From contig NZ_AP021874.1 of NCBI RefSeq assembly GCF_009688945.1, positions 124,001 through 188,000 on the forward strand: a DNA stretch of 64,000 nt. Direction: 5' to 3'. Numbering within the stretch: the first letter of the stretch is position 1; each line of letters begins with the position of its first letter. Both the position numbers and the translations under genes were made by a program. This document shows positions 1 through 9,294 of the stretch, piece by piece. Origin of the DNA: Desulfosarcina alkanivorans (lineage in GTDB: Bacteria; Desulfobacterota; Desulfobacteria; Desulfobacterales; Desulfosarcinaceae). The notes beneath the pieces were generated by a model. That model worked only from the letters and a program-made list of their open reading frames with translations. It had not been told where the DNA came from and did no database searches.

Positions 1-363
1 ATGACCGTGGACACCCGTAAAACCAAGATGGCGGCCTTCATGTTCGGTGCATTCTGGGCCGGCGTGTCCGGCGGCCTGCTGGCCCACGTGCTGCGTTATG
101 TGAACCCGGCCATGTTCAGCGTCCAGAAACTGGCGGAAGTGCTGGCCATGGTCTATTTCGGCGGCCTGAACTCCGTTTACGGCTCCATCGTGGGGGCGGT
201 GTCCATCAGCCTGCTGGGAGAGGCCCTCCGTCCCCTGGAAATTCTTAAATGGATTGTCATTCCGCTGTTGCTCATCCTGGTGATGATTTACCGGCCCACC
301 GGCCTTATCGCCTTCAAGGAATTCGATGTCCGGCAGGTGTTCGGACCCAAGGAGGTGGACTGA
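1..363 (+). CDS. livM: Branched-chain amino acid ABC transporter permease, LivM type (3' end only)
   Basis: C-terminal 120 residues of an inner-membrane permease; the 5' part lies before the window, so the ATG at base 1 need not be the true start. Hydrophobic helices are visible at about residues 10-28, 42-70 and 80-97. The GGLNSVYGSIVGA stretch is typical of LivH/LivM permeases, where it faces the ATPase. The stop is followed after one base by the livG start, and livF overlaps livG, so this is one transcription unit for uptake of leucine/isoleucine/valine or related amino acids. The periplasmic binding protein and LivH would be expected upstream. LivM rather than LivH is inferred from gene order. 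Confidence 0.88.
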   Translation: MTVDTRKTKMAAFMFGAFWAGVSGGLLAHVLRYVNPAMFSVQKLAEVLAMVYFGGLNSVYGSIVGAVSISLLGEALRPLEILKWIVIPLLLILVMIYRPTGLIAFKEFDVRQVFGPKEVD

Positions 364-364
364 T

Positions 365-1138
365 ATGCCGCTGCTTCACGTTTCTGACATGAGTCACAAT
401 TTCGGCGGACTGCAGGCCGTTTCGGAATACAACCTCAGCCTGGACCCGGGTCAGATTACCGGCCTCATCGGCCCCAACGGTGCCGGAAAGACCACCATCT
501 TCAACCTGATTACCGGCATTTATCGTCCCACCCGGGGGTCGGTCCGCTTCGACGGCGAGGAACTCGTCGGCAAGAAACCCAACGAGACCGCTGCCATGGG
601 GCTTGCGCGCACCTTTCAGGAGATGAAGCTCTGGCGCCACATGACCGTGCTGGACCACATCAAGATGGCCCGTTATTCCAAGCTTTCCTACGGGCTCATG
701 GGGGCCTTTCTGGACACCCCCAGGCGCCGGCGGGAGGAGCGTCATGCCACGGAACTTTCCATGGAATACCTGGAAATGTTCGCCGTTGACCAGTTTGCCG
801 GCCAGTTGGTGGTCAACCTGCCCTACGGCGCCCAGCGCCGCGTGGAAATGGCGCGGGCAATGGTGATCGAGCCCAAGGTGCTGCTGCTGGACGAACCCAC
901 GGTCGGCATGACGCCTGACGAGATGATGTCCATGATCGAGGTGGTCCGCAAGGCCCATGAGCGATTCAACCTGGCCATTTTCCTGATCGAACACCGGCTG
1001 AAAGTGGTCCACGAACTGTGTCAGCACGTACAGGCCCTGGTGTTCGGCAAGGTCCTTGTGGAGGGCGCGCCCAACGAAGTTCAGAATCATCCCAAGGTCA
1101 TCGAGGCCTACATAGGCGAACAGGAGGTGGAATTCTGA
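365..1138 (+). CDS. livG: Branched-chain amino acid ABC transporter ATPase LivG
   Basis: Cytoplasmic ATPase of the Liv importer, 257 residues. A Walker A GPNGAGKT lies near residue 37 and a Walker B LLLDEPTVGM near residue 177. The signature region reads NLPYGAQRRVEMARA instead of the usual LSxGQ, which is normal for LivG. The frame is open further upstream, but the ATG at 365, one base after the livM stop, gives the normal LivG N-terminus (MPLLHVSDMSHNFGG). The last base of its stop codon is the first base of the livF start (TGATG), so the two ATPase subunits are probably translationally coupled. Confidence 0.95.
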   Translation: MPLLHVSDMSHNFGGLQAVSEYNLSLDPGQITGLIGPNGAGKTTIFNLITGIYRPTRGSVRFDGEELVGKKPNETAAMGLARTFQEMKLWRHMTVLDHIKMARYSKLSYGLMGAFLDTPRRRREERHATELSMEYLEMFAVDQFAGQLVVNLPYGAQRRVEMARAMVIEPKVLLLDEPTVGMTPDEMMSMIEVVRKAHERFNLAIFLIEHRLKVVHELCQHVQALVFGKVLVEGAPNEVQNHPKVIEAYIGEQEVEF

Positions 1139-1854
1139 TGCTGCTCAACGTGGAAAACCTCCGGGTGTCATACGGAAAAATAAAAGCCCTGCACGGGATC
1201 AGCTTCAATATCGATGCCGGCGAGATCGTCACCATCATCGGCGCCAACGGTGCCGGGAAAAGCACGACCCTGCGGGCCGTTTCCCGAATGGTGCCGGTGG
1301 GGAAGGGATCCGCCATGACCTGCATGGGAAAGGACCTGCTCTCCTTTGCGGCCGACAAGGTGGTCAGCCAGCTGGGCATCACCCATGTCCCGGAAGGCCG
1401 CCGTCTGTTCGGCAACCTGACGGTGATGGAGAACCTTCAGCTGGCAACATTCGCCCGAAAGGACCGCGACAATGTGAGAAAGGACATCCGCCGGGTGTTC
1501 GAAATTTTTCCCCGGCTGGAAGAACGAAAATCACAGGCTTCGGGCACCATGAGCGGCGGCGAGCAGCAGATGCTGGCCATTGGCCGGGCGTTCATGAGCG
1601 GTCGACGGCTGATGCTTCTCGACGAACCCTCCATGGGGTTGTCGCCGCTGCTGATGATGAATGTGTTCCAGGCCCTCAAGGAAATCAACCGGCAGGAGGG
1701 GACCGCCATCCTCCTGGTGGAGCAGAATGCCCGGCTGGCCTTGAAATTTTCACAAAAAGGGTATGTCCTGGAAAACGGAAACCTGGTGCTGGAGGGCGAT
1801 TCCGAGACCCTGATCAATGATCCCGAGGTGAAGAAAGCCTATTTGGGTGGATGA
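1138..1854 (+). CDS. livF: Branched-chain amino acid ABC transporter ATPase LivF
   Basis: Second ATPase of the Liv importer, 238 residues. Walker A GANGAGKS lies near residues 37-44, the signature TMSGGEQQML near 138, and Walker B LMLLDEPSMGLSP near 157. The motif THVPEGRRLF is characteristic of LivF. An upstream in-frame extension overlaps livG and is not used; the start at 1138 shares a base with the livG stop. It is last in the operon: about 130 bp of non-coding DNA separates it from argC, which has its own leader. Confidence 0.95.
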   Translation: MLLNVENLRVSYGKIKALHGISFNIDAGEIVTIIGANGAGKSTTLRAVSRMVPVGKGSAMTCMGKDLLSFAADKVVSQLGITHVPEGRRLFGNLTVMENLQLATFARKDRDNVRKDIRRVFEIFPRLEERKSQASGTMSGGEQQMLAIGRAFMSGRRLMLLDEPSMGLSPLLMMNVFQALKEINRQEGTAILLVEQNARLALKFSQKGYVLENGNLVLEGDSETLINDPEVKKAYLGG

Positions 1855-1983
1855 GCGGATCGATGAGGAGGGTTTGAGATTTGGATATTGCAATTTGTTG
1901 GAGCTTTGCTATTAGGTGTCTGTTTTTTCGATTGCAATGACTGTAATCCGTTATTCCCGGCCTATCCGGGTTAAGGAGTCCTC

Positions 1984-3021
1984 ATGCTTCGTGCAGCAGT
2001 AATCGGCGCCTCCGGCTACGCCGGTGCCGAACTGGTCCGTATTCTTACCGGGCATTCCCGGGTGTCCCTGTCCGTCGTTACTTCCCGTCAATACGCTGGG
2101 GTCGCCTATGACAGCATCTACCCGGCCCTCAGCGGCGTTGTCGGTCTGAATTGCGATGACAACGATCCGGCAACCGTATGTGACAACAGCGATGTGGTGT
2201 TCCTGGCTCTGCCTCACAAAGTTTCCATGGGCATGGTGCCGGCCCTTCTGGATGCCGGAAAGCGGGTGGTGGACCTGTCCGCCGATTTCAGATTTAAGAG
2301 CCGCGATGCCTACGAGGCGCACTACCAGCCGCACAGCTGTGCCCATCTCATGGAGCGGTCGGTTTACGGACTCTGCGAGCGCTACGGATCCCAGGTGGTG
2401 TCGGCGGACCTGATCGGCAATCCGGGCTGCTACCCCACCAGCGTTCTGCTGCCGCTGCTTCCCCTGATCGAGGAGAAACTGGTGGACCCGGCCACCATCA
2501 TCGCGGACTGCAAGTCCGGTGTCAGCGGTGCCGGCCGCGGGGCCAGCCAGACCACGCATTTCTGTCACGTCAATGAGTCGTTCAAGGCTTACAAGGTCGG
2601 GGGACACCGTCACACCCCGGAGATTGAGGAACAACTCTCCCGGTGCGCGGGCGTGCCGGTAAAAATCACATTCGTACCCCACCTGGTGCCCATGACCCGG
2701 GGGATGGAAAGCACGGTTTACGCGACGCTTTCCCCCGGCGTCGATGACGGGCGGATCCGTCAGTGCCTGGAATCGGCGTACCGCGGCACGCCTTTCATCC
2801 GCCTGATGCCCCGTGGTCGATTTCCCGATACCCTGCACGTACGGGGAACCAACTTCTGCGACATTGGCTGGGTGGTGGATCCCGGCAGCGGCCGGCTGAT
2901 CCTGATGTCGGTGATCGACAACCTGGTCAAGGGCGCAGCCGGGCAGGCCGTCCAGAACATGAACCTGATGTTCGGCTTCGATGAAACCACCGGTTTGGAC
3001 GGCGTTGCCTATCCCTTGTAG
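1984..3021 (+). CDS. argC: N-acetyl-gamma-glutamyl-phosphate reductase
   Basis: Third step of arginine biosynthesis: NADPH-dependent reduction of N-acetylglutamyl phosphate to the semialdehyde. The protein is 345 residues, normal for the family. The nucleotide-binding loop GASGYAG lies at residues 8-14. The catalytic cysteine is Cys149 in GNPGCYPT (145-152). DCKSGVSGAGRGAS and the later VPHLVPMTRGM are also family signatures. An AAGGAG sequence lies eight bases before the ATG. No other arg genes are adjacent, so it appears to stand alone. Confidence 0.97.
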   Translation: MLRAAVIGASGYAGAELVRILTGHSRVSLSVVTSRQYAGVAYDSIYPALSGVVGLNCDDNDPATVCDNSDVVFLALPHKVSMGMVPALLDAGKRVVDLSADFRFKSRDAYEAHYQPHSCAHLMERSVYGLCERYGSQVVSADLIGNPGCYPTSVLLPLLPLIEEKLVDPATIIADCKSGVSGAGRGASQTTHFCHVNESFKAYKVGGHRHTPEIEEQLSRCAGVPVKITFVPHLVPMTRGMESTVYATLSPGVDDGRIRQCLESAYRGTPFIRLMPRGRFPDTLHVRGTNFCDIGWVVDPGSGRLILMSVIDNLVKGAAGQAVQNMNLMFGFDETTGLDGVAYPL

Positions 3022-3215
3022 CCGTCATGATCGTTTTATTGACATCCCCGCTGTTTTGGACTAAACAAGTGGCGTTCTCACAATCTGCCTGAACGGGGGC
3101 AAAATCCGCATCCCCATGACTTTGCATTTTACCTGCAATCGTTTTTTGAAAGCACCAACGGCTTTTCATTAAAGAACAAACATACCGAAACCATCAATGT
3201 GAAAGGAGACTGGAG

Positions 3216-4124
3216 ATGACAGCAACGCTTATCAAGGGTACCGTGATCCGGGAGCAGATCCTCGAGGAAATTACTGCCGAAGTGAAACAGATCAAGGAAA
3301 AACACGGCGTGGTTCCCGGGCTGGTCACCATTCTCGTGGGGGAGAGCCCCGCATCCATTTCCTACGTGACCCTGAAGATCAAGACGGCTCACCGCGTGGG
3401 TTTCAAGGAAATTCAGGACAACCAGTCGGTGGACATCTCGGAGGCGGACCTGCTTGCACTGATCGACAAGTACAACAAGGACGAGAGCATCAACGGAATC
3501 CTGGTTCAGCTTCCGCTGCCCAAACACATTGATGAGAAAAAAGTTCTCAACGCCATCGATCCGGACAAGGATGTCGACGGCTTTCATCCGGTCAACGTGG
3601 GCCGGCTGATGATCGGCGGCGACGAAGTCAAGTTCCCGCCGTGCACCCCTGCAGGAATCCAGGAGATGATCGTACGCGCCGGCGTTGAAACCAGCGGGGC
3701 CGAGGTCGTCGTGGTGGGCCGGTCCAACATCGTGGGCAAACCCATTGCCAACATGATGGTCCAAAAAGGCCCCGGTGCCAACTCGACGGTCACCATCGTC
3801 CACACCCGGACCAAGGACCTGGCCGCCCACTGCAAGCGGGCCGACATCCTGATCGTCGCCGCCGGTGTGCCTGACCTGGTCAAACCCGAATGGATCAAGC
3901 CCGGTGCCTGTGTCATCGATGTCGGTGTGAACCGTGTGGGTGAGAAGATCAGTGAAAAGACCGGTAAAAAAATAGCGATCCTCAAGGGTGATGTGGACTT
4001 TGATGCCGCCAAGGAAATCGCCGGCTCCATCACCCCGGTTCCCGGTGGCGTCGGGCCCATGACCATCACCATGCTCATGCTCAATACGTTGAAATCACTC
4101 AAGTTCAAACTGGGCATCGCCTAA
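3216..4124 (+). CDS. folD: Bifunctional methylene-THF dehydrogenase / methenyl-THF cyclohydrolase
   Basis: Interconverts 5,10-methylene-, 5,10-methenyl- and 10-formyl-tetrahydrofolate in the cytoplasm. In sulfate reducers of this type it can serve both one-carbon biosynthesis and the methyl branch of the Wood-Ljungdahl pathway. Visible family motifs are VGESPASISYVTLKIK (Tyr50 and Lys54 are the expected catalytic pair), QLPLPKHID, PCTPAGIQEM, the dinucleotide-binding GRSNIVGKP, and PVPGGVGPMTITML near the C-terminus. At 302 residues it is slightly longer than the E. coli enzyme. AAAGGAGA precedes the ATG. A terminator-like hairpin follows at 4200-4248. Confidence 0.97.
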   Translation: MTATLIKGTVIREQILEEITAEVKQIKEKHGVVPGLVTILVGESPASISYVTLKIKTAHRVGFKEIQDNQSVDISEADLLALIDKYNKDESINGILVQLPLPKHIDEKKVLNAIDPDKDVDGFHPVNVGRLMIGGDEVKFPPCTPAGIQEMIVRAGVETSGAEVVVVGRSNIVGKPIANMMVQKGPGANSTVTIVHTRTKDLAAHCKRADILIVAAGVPDLVKPEWIKPGACVIDVGVNRVGEKISEKTGKKIAILKGDVDFDAAKEIAGSITPVPGGVGPMTITMLMLNTLKSLKFKLGIA

Positions 4125-4199
4125 GGTCCCGGGAAGTACTTGCCCACCCTTTGGCATGCACTTATTTGTCAATTAAAAAGGGTGGTTAAAAAGAAAATG

Positions 4200-4248
4200 A
4201 AAGCTGCCATGGTATTGACAGGATGTCTCTATCATGGTAGCTTTTTAT
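4200..4248 (+). terminator. Rho-independent terminator after folD
   Basis: AAAGCTGCCATG at 4200-4211 pairs with CATGGTAGCTTT at 4233-4244, with one G-T pair, and is followed by a T-rich tail. It lies 76 bp after the folD stop and before the M23 peptidase gene. Confidence 0.75.
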
Positions 4249-4327
4249 TTTGACTGCCGGTCAATTCGATTTAACTTTCCGGAATTTAACGTAAAAGGTA
4301 AATTTTCGATCCCGGTGTGAGAGGCCA

Positions 4328-5254
4328 ATGGCAAAGAAACTGTCGTTTATCATTTTGAGCAATTCAGGAACGACCGTCAAGCGGCTTGCGATTCCTGTCT
4401 CCCTGCTTGCGGCACTGGCGCTGGTTGTCGTCTCCGGAGCGGCGGCTGTCGGCATCTCCCTTTACAAATACCGCATCCTTCAACAATCCCTTGCCGCCAA
4501 TCAGCGGATGGGCCGGACCATTGACGACCAGCAGGAGGTAATCGGGCAGCAGCGGCTGCAGCTGCAGTCGTTTGCCCGTGAAATCAACGGCCTCAAGGAA
4601 CAACTGGTCAAGCTGGACAATTTCGAAAAGAAGATCCGCGTCGTCGCCAACCTGGCACCCGGTCAGGTCGACGACAACCTTTTCGGTGTGGGCGGCGCCG
4701 CTCCCGAAGACCTTGATCCCCAGCTGGATCTGACCCAGCGTCACGAGGGGCTCATGCGGGAAATGCACCGGCATGTCGATGAACTGGATCAGGCTTCCCA
4801 GCGCCAGGCGGAGAATCTCGGCAGCCTGCTGGACAATCTGGAAGGGCAGCGTAACCTGCTGGCGGCAACACCGGCCATTCGCCCCACCAGCGGTTGGATC
4901 ACCTCCCGTTTCGGCCGCCGGGTATCCCCGTTCACCGGCAAAAAGGAATTGCACAAAGGGATGGACATCGCCAACCGGAAAGGCACCGCCATCCTGGCGA
5001 CGGCAAACGGGGTGGTTTCCTACGCGGGCAAGAAAGGCGCCATGGGCAATATCGTTGTCGTCGATCACGGCCATGGCATTGTCACGCGGTACGCCCATTT
5101 GAGCAAAACATTGAAGAAGCGTGGTGAAAAAGTGAAGCGGGGCGACATTATCGCCCAGATGGGAAACAGCGGCCGGAGTACCGGCCCCCACCTGCATTAT
5201 GAAGTTCACCTGAACGGGGTGCCTGTCAATCCATCCAAGTATATCCTGAACTGA
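4328..5254 (+). CDS. Membrane-anchored M23 family murein endopeptidase
   Basis: Likely cleaves peptidoglycan cross-links in the periplasm, or acts as an activator of such an enzyme. One transmembrane helix at residues 20-44 anchors it. A predicted coiled coil follows (about 50-110 and 135-180), and the peptidase M23/LytM domain occupies 185-308. The zinc and catalytic residues of active LytM enzymes are present: His209 and Asp213 in HKGMD, His257 in YAHL, and His288/His290 in HLH. It is therefore predicted to be catalytically active, unlike degenerate EnvC/NlpD-type activators. GAGAGG sits just before the ATG. It lies between folD and secA; no FtsE/FtsX genes are adjacent. Confidence 0.9.
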   Translation: MAKKLSFIILSNSGTTVKRLAIPVSLLAALALVVVSGAAAVGISLYKYRILQQSLAANQRMGRTIDDQQEVIGQQRLQLQSFAREINGLKEQLVKLDNFEKKIRVVANLAPGQVDDNLFGVGGAAPEDLDPQLDLTQRHEGLMREMHRHVDELDQASQRQAENLGSLLDNLEGQRNLLAATPAIRPTSGWITSRFGRRVSPFTGKKELHKGMDIANRKGTAILATANGVVSYAGKKGAMGNIVVVDHGHGIVTRYAHLSKTLKKRGEKVKRGDIIAQMGNSGRSTGPHLHYEVHLNGVPVNPSKYILN

Positions 5255-5457
5255 TTTTTTCATATCCATTCTTTCCACCGGTGACTGCCTGTTTCCCCAT
5301 CCCGGCACGGGTAATATCCCTTTGCGCTTGAGCAGCCGCAAAAAATGGTTTAGGATGCCACCGCAAAACAACCGAAAGATGCACGACGACATGCAGGTCG
5401 TGTCCACTTTTCCCGAATGAAACGCTATCCATCTCAAAAACTGGAGATTGAATACCG

Positions 5458-7989
5458 ATGATCGGTAAATGGTTGACCCAGATGTTCGGCAGCAAAAATG
5501 AACGTGAATTGAAAAAGCTGCAGCCGCTTGTGGACGCTGTCAATGTTCTGGAACCGGACATAAAGGCAATGAGCGACCAGGAGCTCAAGGACCAGACGCC
5601 GCGGTTCAAGACCCGCCTTGAAAACGGAGAACCGCTGGATGACCTGCTGCCGGAAGCCTTTGCCACGGTTCGGGAAGGCTCCGTAAGGGCCCTGGGAATG
5701 CGACACTACGACGTTCAACTCATCGGCGGCATGGTGCTTCACGGCGGTAAGATTGCCGAAATGAAAACCGGTGAAGGCAAAACCCTGGTGGCCACCCTGC
5801 CGGCCTATCTAAACGCCCTGACCGGTCGCGGGGTGCATGTGATCACGGTCAACGATTACCTGGCCCGGCGCGATACGGAATGGATGGGCCAGATCTACCG
5901 GTTTCTGGGGCTGAGCGTGGGGACGATTCAGCACGGTCTCGACGACCGGCAGCGCAAGGAATCCTATGGCGCGGACATCACCTACGGCACCAATAACGAA
6001 TTCGGTTTCGATTACCTCCGGGACAACATGAAGTTTGACGGACAGTCCCTGGTCCAGCGGGACTTGAATTTTGCCATCGTGGATGAAGTTGACAGTATCC
6101 TGGTGGACGAGGCCAGAACGCCGCTGATCATATCCGGCCCGGCCGAGAAATCGACCCAGCTCTACTACCAGGTCAATGGCATCGTTCCCAAATTCAAAGC
6201 GGAAGTGGACTACAAGATCGATGAAAAGGCCAGAAGTGCCGCCCTCACCGAAGAGGGGGTGGCCCACGCCGAGCAGATGCTGGGCGTGGACAACCTCTAC
6301 GACCCCGGCAATATCGAATTGCTTCACCACACCAACCAGGCACTGAAAGCCCACACCCTGTTCAAAAGGGATGTGGACTACATCGTCAAGGACGGCGAGG
6401 TGATCATTGTCGATGAGTTCACCGGACGTCTCATGCCCGGCCGCCGCTACAGCGAGGGGTTGCACCAGGCACTGGAGGCCAAGGAGAACGTCAAGATCGA
6501 GAACGAGAACCAGACCCTGGCCACCATCACCTTTCAGAATTATTTCCGGATGTACGACAAGCTGTCGGGGATGACCGGCACGGCGGACACGGAAGCGGCG
6601 GAGTTCAAGAAGATCTACAACCTTGACGTGTCGGTGATTCCCACGAACATGCCCATGGTGCGAAAAGACTTTCCCGATGTGATCTACAAGACCCGCCGGG
6701 AAAAGTTCGATGCCGCCATCGAAGAGATCAAGGCGCTCAACAAAAAGGGGCAGCCGGTGCTGGTGGGCACGGTTTCCATCGATATTTCCGAGCAGCTGGC
6801 CAAGAAATTGAAGAAGCAGGGCATTCCCCACGAGGTGCTCAACGCCAAGAACCACGAAAAGGAAGCAGAGATCATTTCCATGGCCGGGCAGAAAGGGGCC
6901 GTGACCATTTCCACCAACATGGCCGGGCGCGGTACCGACATCGTTCTTGGCGAGGGGGTGATCGAACTGGGGGGGCTGCATATCCTGGGAACGGAACGGC
7001 ATGAGAGCCGGCGTATCGACAACCAGCTGCGTGGCCGCTCCGGACGCCAGGGGGACCCGGGTTCCTCCCGCTTCTACCTGGCCCTGGAAGACGACCTGCT
7101 CCGTATTTTCGGCGGTGAGCGCATCACCGGCATCATGGAGCGGCTGGGCATGGAAGAGGGCGAGCCCATCGAGCACAACCTGATCAGCCGCGCCATCGAG
7201 AATGCCCAGTCCAAGGTGGAGGCGCACAACTTCGATATCCGCAAGCACCTCCTGGAATACGACGATGTCATGAATCAGCAGCGCGAGGTGATCTACAAGC
7301 AGCGCCGTGACCTGCTTACCGGCGTCGACCTGAAGTCCACCATCGACGATATCATGATGGAAAGCGCTGAAACCATAGCCCATAAGTTTGCCGATGAGCG
7401 AGCCCTTCCCGAGGATTGGGACTGGGAGGCCGTATCGGACGATGTGTTCCAGCAGTTCAACTTCAGGCTGTCCAAAATGGATGAAAACACCCTGGACGGT
7501 CTCAATGAAGACGGCCTGGCCCAGGCCATATACGAGGAGGCCCACGCGATATATGAGGAGAAGGCCGCCATGCTGGGCGGGGGGGAAGATTTCCGCCAGC
7601 TGGAGCGCATGATCATGCTCCAGACCGTGGACAATTTGTGGAAGGACCACCTGCTGTCCATGGATCACCTCAAAGAAGGCATCGGGCTTCGCGGCTACGC
7701 CCAGCAGAACCCGTTGCTGGTCTACAAAAAAGAGGGTTTCGAGATGTTCCAGGAGACCATCGACCGCATCAAGTCGGAGACCCTGGGCATCCTTTTCCGC
7801 ATTCAGCTGGCCGAACCGGAGCATATCGAAAACCTTCAAAAACCCAAAGAGCAGGACCTGACCTTTTCCGGCAGCGGTGATGCCCCGGCAGCCAAAAAAC
7901 CGGTCAAGCGCGAGTCGCAAAAAGTGGGTCGCAATGCCCCGTGTCCGTGCGGGAGCGGGAAGAAATACAAGAAATGCTGCGGCAGATAG
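5458..7989 (+). CDS. secA: Preprotein translocase motor ATPase SecA
   Basis: ATP-driven motor that pushes unfolded preproteins through SecYEG. It is 843 residues, a little shorter than the 901 of E. coli. Walker A GEGKT is at 105-109 and the DEAD-like DEVD at 209-212. The arginine-finger region [15 protein letters not shown] and [18 protein letters not shown] are intact. The C-terminus carries the SEC-C zinc motif [13 protein letters not shown], used for SecB and lipid contacts. A long open frame on the opposite strand is only a codon-usage shadow. A long palindromic repeat starts nine bases after the stop. Confidence 0.98.
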   Translation: MIGKWLTQMFGSKNERELKKLQPLVDAVNVLEPDIKAMSDQELKDQTPRFKTRLENGEPLDDLLPEAFATVREGSVRALGMRHYDVQLIGGMVLHGGKIAEMKTGEGKTLVATLPAYLNALTGRGVHVITVNDYLARRDTEWMGQIYRFLGLSVGTIQHGLDDRQRKESYGADITYGTNNEFGFDYLRDNMKFDGQSLVQRDLNFAIVDEVDSILVDEARTPLIISGPAEKSTQLYYQVNGIVPKFKAEVDYKIDEKARSAALTEEGVAHAEQMLGVDNLYDPGNIELLHHTNQALKAHTLFKRDVDYIVKDGEVIIVDEFTGRLMPGRRYSEGLHQALEAKENVKIENENQTLATITFQNYFRMYDKLSGMTGTADTEAAEFKKIYNLDVSVIPTNMPMVRKDFPDVIYKTRREKFDAAIEEIKALNKKGQPVLVGTVSIDISEQLAKKLKKQGIPHEVLNAKNHEKEAEIISMAGQKGAVTISTNMAGRGTDIVLGEGVIELGGLHILGTERHESRRIDNQLRGRSGRQGDPGSSRFYLALEDDLLRIFGGERITGIMERLGMEEGEPIEHNLISRAIENAQSKVEAHNFDIRKHLLEYDDVMNQQREVIYKQRRDLLTGVDLKSTIDDIMMESAETIAHKFADERALPEDWDWEAVSDDVFQQFNFRLSKMDENTLDGLNEDGLAQAIYEEAHAIYEEKAAMLGGGEDFRQLERMIMLQTVDNLWKDHLLSMDHLKEGIGLRGYAQQNPLLVYKKEGFEMFQETIDRIKSETLGILFRIQLAEPEHIENLQKPKEQDLTFSGSGDAPAAKKPVKRESQKVGRNAPCPCGSGKKYKKCCGR

Positions 7990-7997
7990 GGGCCCTC

Positions 7998-8123
7998 CGG
8001 AAAGGGCATCTTGCGGCCCAGATCGGCGTTTTCGTGCTTATGAAATCCTCGACGTAGCAGCTGCTACGCCTGCGGTTTCAAAAATCCTGCGGCCTTGATC
8101 TGAGCCACAATCTACCCTTTCCG
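7998..8123. repeat. 126-bp gapless imperfect palindrome downstream of secA
   Basis: The element is symmetric about 8060/8061 with no insertions between arms. The core CGTAGCAGCTGCTACG (8053-8068) is a perfect palindrome, the outer ends CGGAAAGGG/CCCTTTCCG pair perfectly, and I count 41 of 63 arm positions as complementary. It would fold into one long hairpin on either strand. A related element lies at 56240-56351. Its role is unknown; transcript end, mRNA stabiliser or mobile palindrome are all possible. Confidence 0.8.
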
Positions 8124-8173
8124 AAAGGTCCCTGGTTCAGATTTTGAACCTTTTCTACGAGCCACGAGCCGGA

Positions 8174-8264
8174 ATAGCTGATAGCTGATTGCTTATAGCT
8201 CATAGGGGAAGGATTCGGGCCTTTTCCATCAGCCATGAGCTATCAGCTATCAGCCATCAGCTAT
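8174..8264. repeat. Inverted repeat of AGCTATCAGC-type simple sequence
   Basis: A 30-base arm at 8174-8203 pairs with 8235-8264 at 27 of 30 positions around a 31-base loop. Each arm is built from short AGCTAT/CAGC words. The right arm runs into the 5' end of the phosphoesterase gene and creates a spurious N-terminal extension. The same word pattern occurs at the 3' end of clpA (11525-11561). Confidence 0.7.
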
Positions 8265-8276
8265 GAGCTATCAACG

Positions 8277-8747
8277 ATGAGCTTTTCAACAACCATCGGT
8301 ATCCTGTCCGACACCCATGGCCTGCTTCGTCCGGAAGTCGTAGAGGCGCTGGGCGGCTGCGACCGTATCCTGCACGCCGGCGATATCGGTGAAAACGATG
8401 TGCTTGATCGGCTGAAACGGATTGCCCCCGTAGTGGCCGTTCGAGGCAACATGGACTACGGTTCATGGTCCAACTCCTTGCCGGTCAGGGAAATGGTGGA
8501 GATCGAGGGCATTTTTTTTTACCTGCTTCATGATCTGAACCAGTTGGACCTGGAACCCGCTGCCGCCGGGATCCATCTGGTCGTCAGCGGGCACACCCAC
8601 CAGCCCCAGCTGCTGAAAAAAGAGGGCGTTACCTATCTCAATCCGGGAAGCGCCGGCCACCGTCGGTTCGACTATCCGGTTTCCGTCGCCATCGTCCGTA
8701 TCGAAAATGGCGCCGCGATTCCCCGCATCGTTAAGCTTGACCTCTAG
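8277..8747 (+). CDS. YfcE/MJ0936-type metallophosphoesterase
   Basis: Small cytoplasmic calcineurin-like phosphodiesterase of 156 residues; the substrate cannot be told from sequence. The metal-binding motifs are in order: SDTHG, GDIGEND, RGNMD, VSGHTHQP and NPGS. The frame is open from an ATG at 8235, but the first 14 codons there are translation of the AGCTATCAGC repeat. The ATG at 8277 gives the normal N-terminus (MSFSTTIGILSDTHG) and is preferred. No good ribosome binding site is visible before either start, so the repeat may have displaced the original leader. Confidence 0.87.
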   Translation: MSFSTTIGILSDTHGLLRPEVVEALGGCDRILHAGDIGENDVLDRLKRIAPVVAVRGNMDYGSWSNSLPVREMVEIEGIFFYLLHDLNQLDLEPAAAGIHLVVSGHTHQPQLLKKEGVTYLNPGSAGHRRFDYPVSVAIVRIENGAAIPRIVKLDL

Positions 8748-8982
8748 CCGCCTGCATCCTCCGGATTGCCGGATGGCATGGGAGAACCCGCAGACCCGCA
8801 AGTCAGGCCCGCTTCCGAATTCTCGGCAAAGAAATGCACTTTACAATCCATATTGGCGGTGATTATAATTAATGGTCAGACATCAGGCTGAACATTGAAA
8901 ATGATCCGGGCGTGAACGAATCGGTGTTACCGGCGACACTGGACGCGGTCGTTGCAACCAAACTTATTTAATTTATTAAACC

Positions 8983-9291
8983 ATGGCCCGTTACCAGACC
9001 GACCAACAAGAAAGTTCAGAAATCCGGGACAGGACCAAAGAACCCCCCATGTACCGGGTCCTGTTGCACAATGACGATTACACCACCATGGAGTTCGTCG
9101 TGGAGGTACTGATGTACGTGTTCAGCAAATCCCCCGAATCGGCGGCAAAGATCATGATGAATGTGCATCAGAAAGGCATCGGCGTTTGCGGGGTCTACAC
9201 CCATGAAATAGCTGAAACCAAGGTTGATACGGTTCATAATCTTGCCCGTGAAAGCGGTTATCCGCTGCGTTGCAGCATGGAACAGGAATAA
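8983..9291 (+). CDS. clpS: ATP-dependent Clp protease adaptor ClpS
   Basis: Adaptor that binds N-degron substrates and delivers them to ClpA. It is 102 residues. The amino-terminal-residue pocket is conserved: Asn30-Asp31-Asp32 in HNDDYTTMEFV, Met36, and His62 in MMNVHQKG, matching the residues known from E. coli ClpS. The stop is followed after three bases by clpA, so the two are one operon. Together with aat downstream, the genes cover tagging, recognition and unfolding of N-degron proteins. Confidence 0.95.
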   Translation: MARYQTDQQESSEIRDRTKEPPMYRVLLHNDDYTTMEFVVEVLMYVFSKSPESAAKIMMNVHQKGIGVCGVYTHEIAETKVDTVHNLARESGYPLRCSMEQE

Positions 9292-9294
9292 AAT

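Noticed and set aside
5809..7920. 703-residue open frame antisense to secA
   Set aside because: It mirrors secA codon usage in a GC-rich gene, has no recognisable domain and lies fully under a well-supported essential gene.
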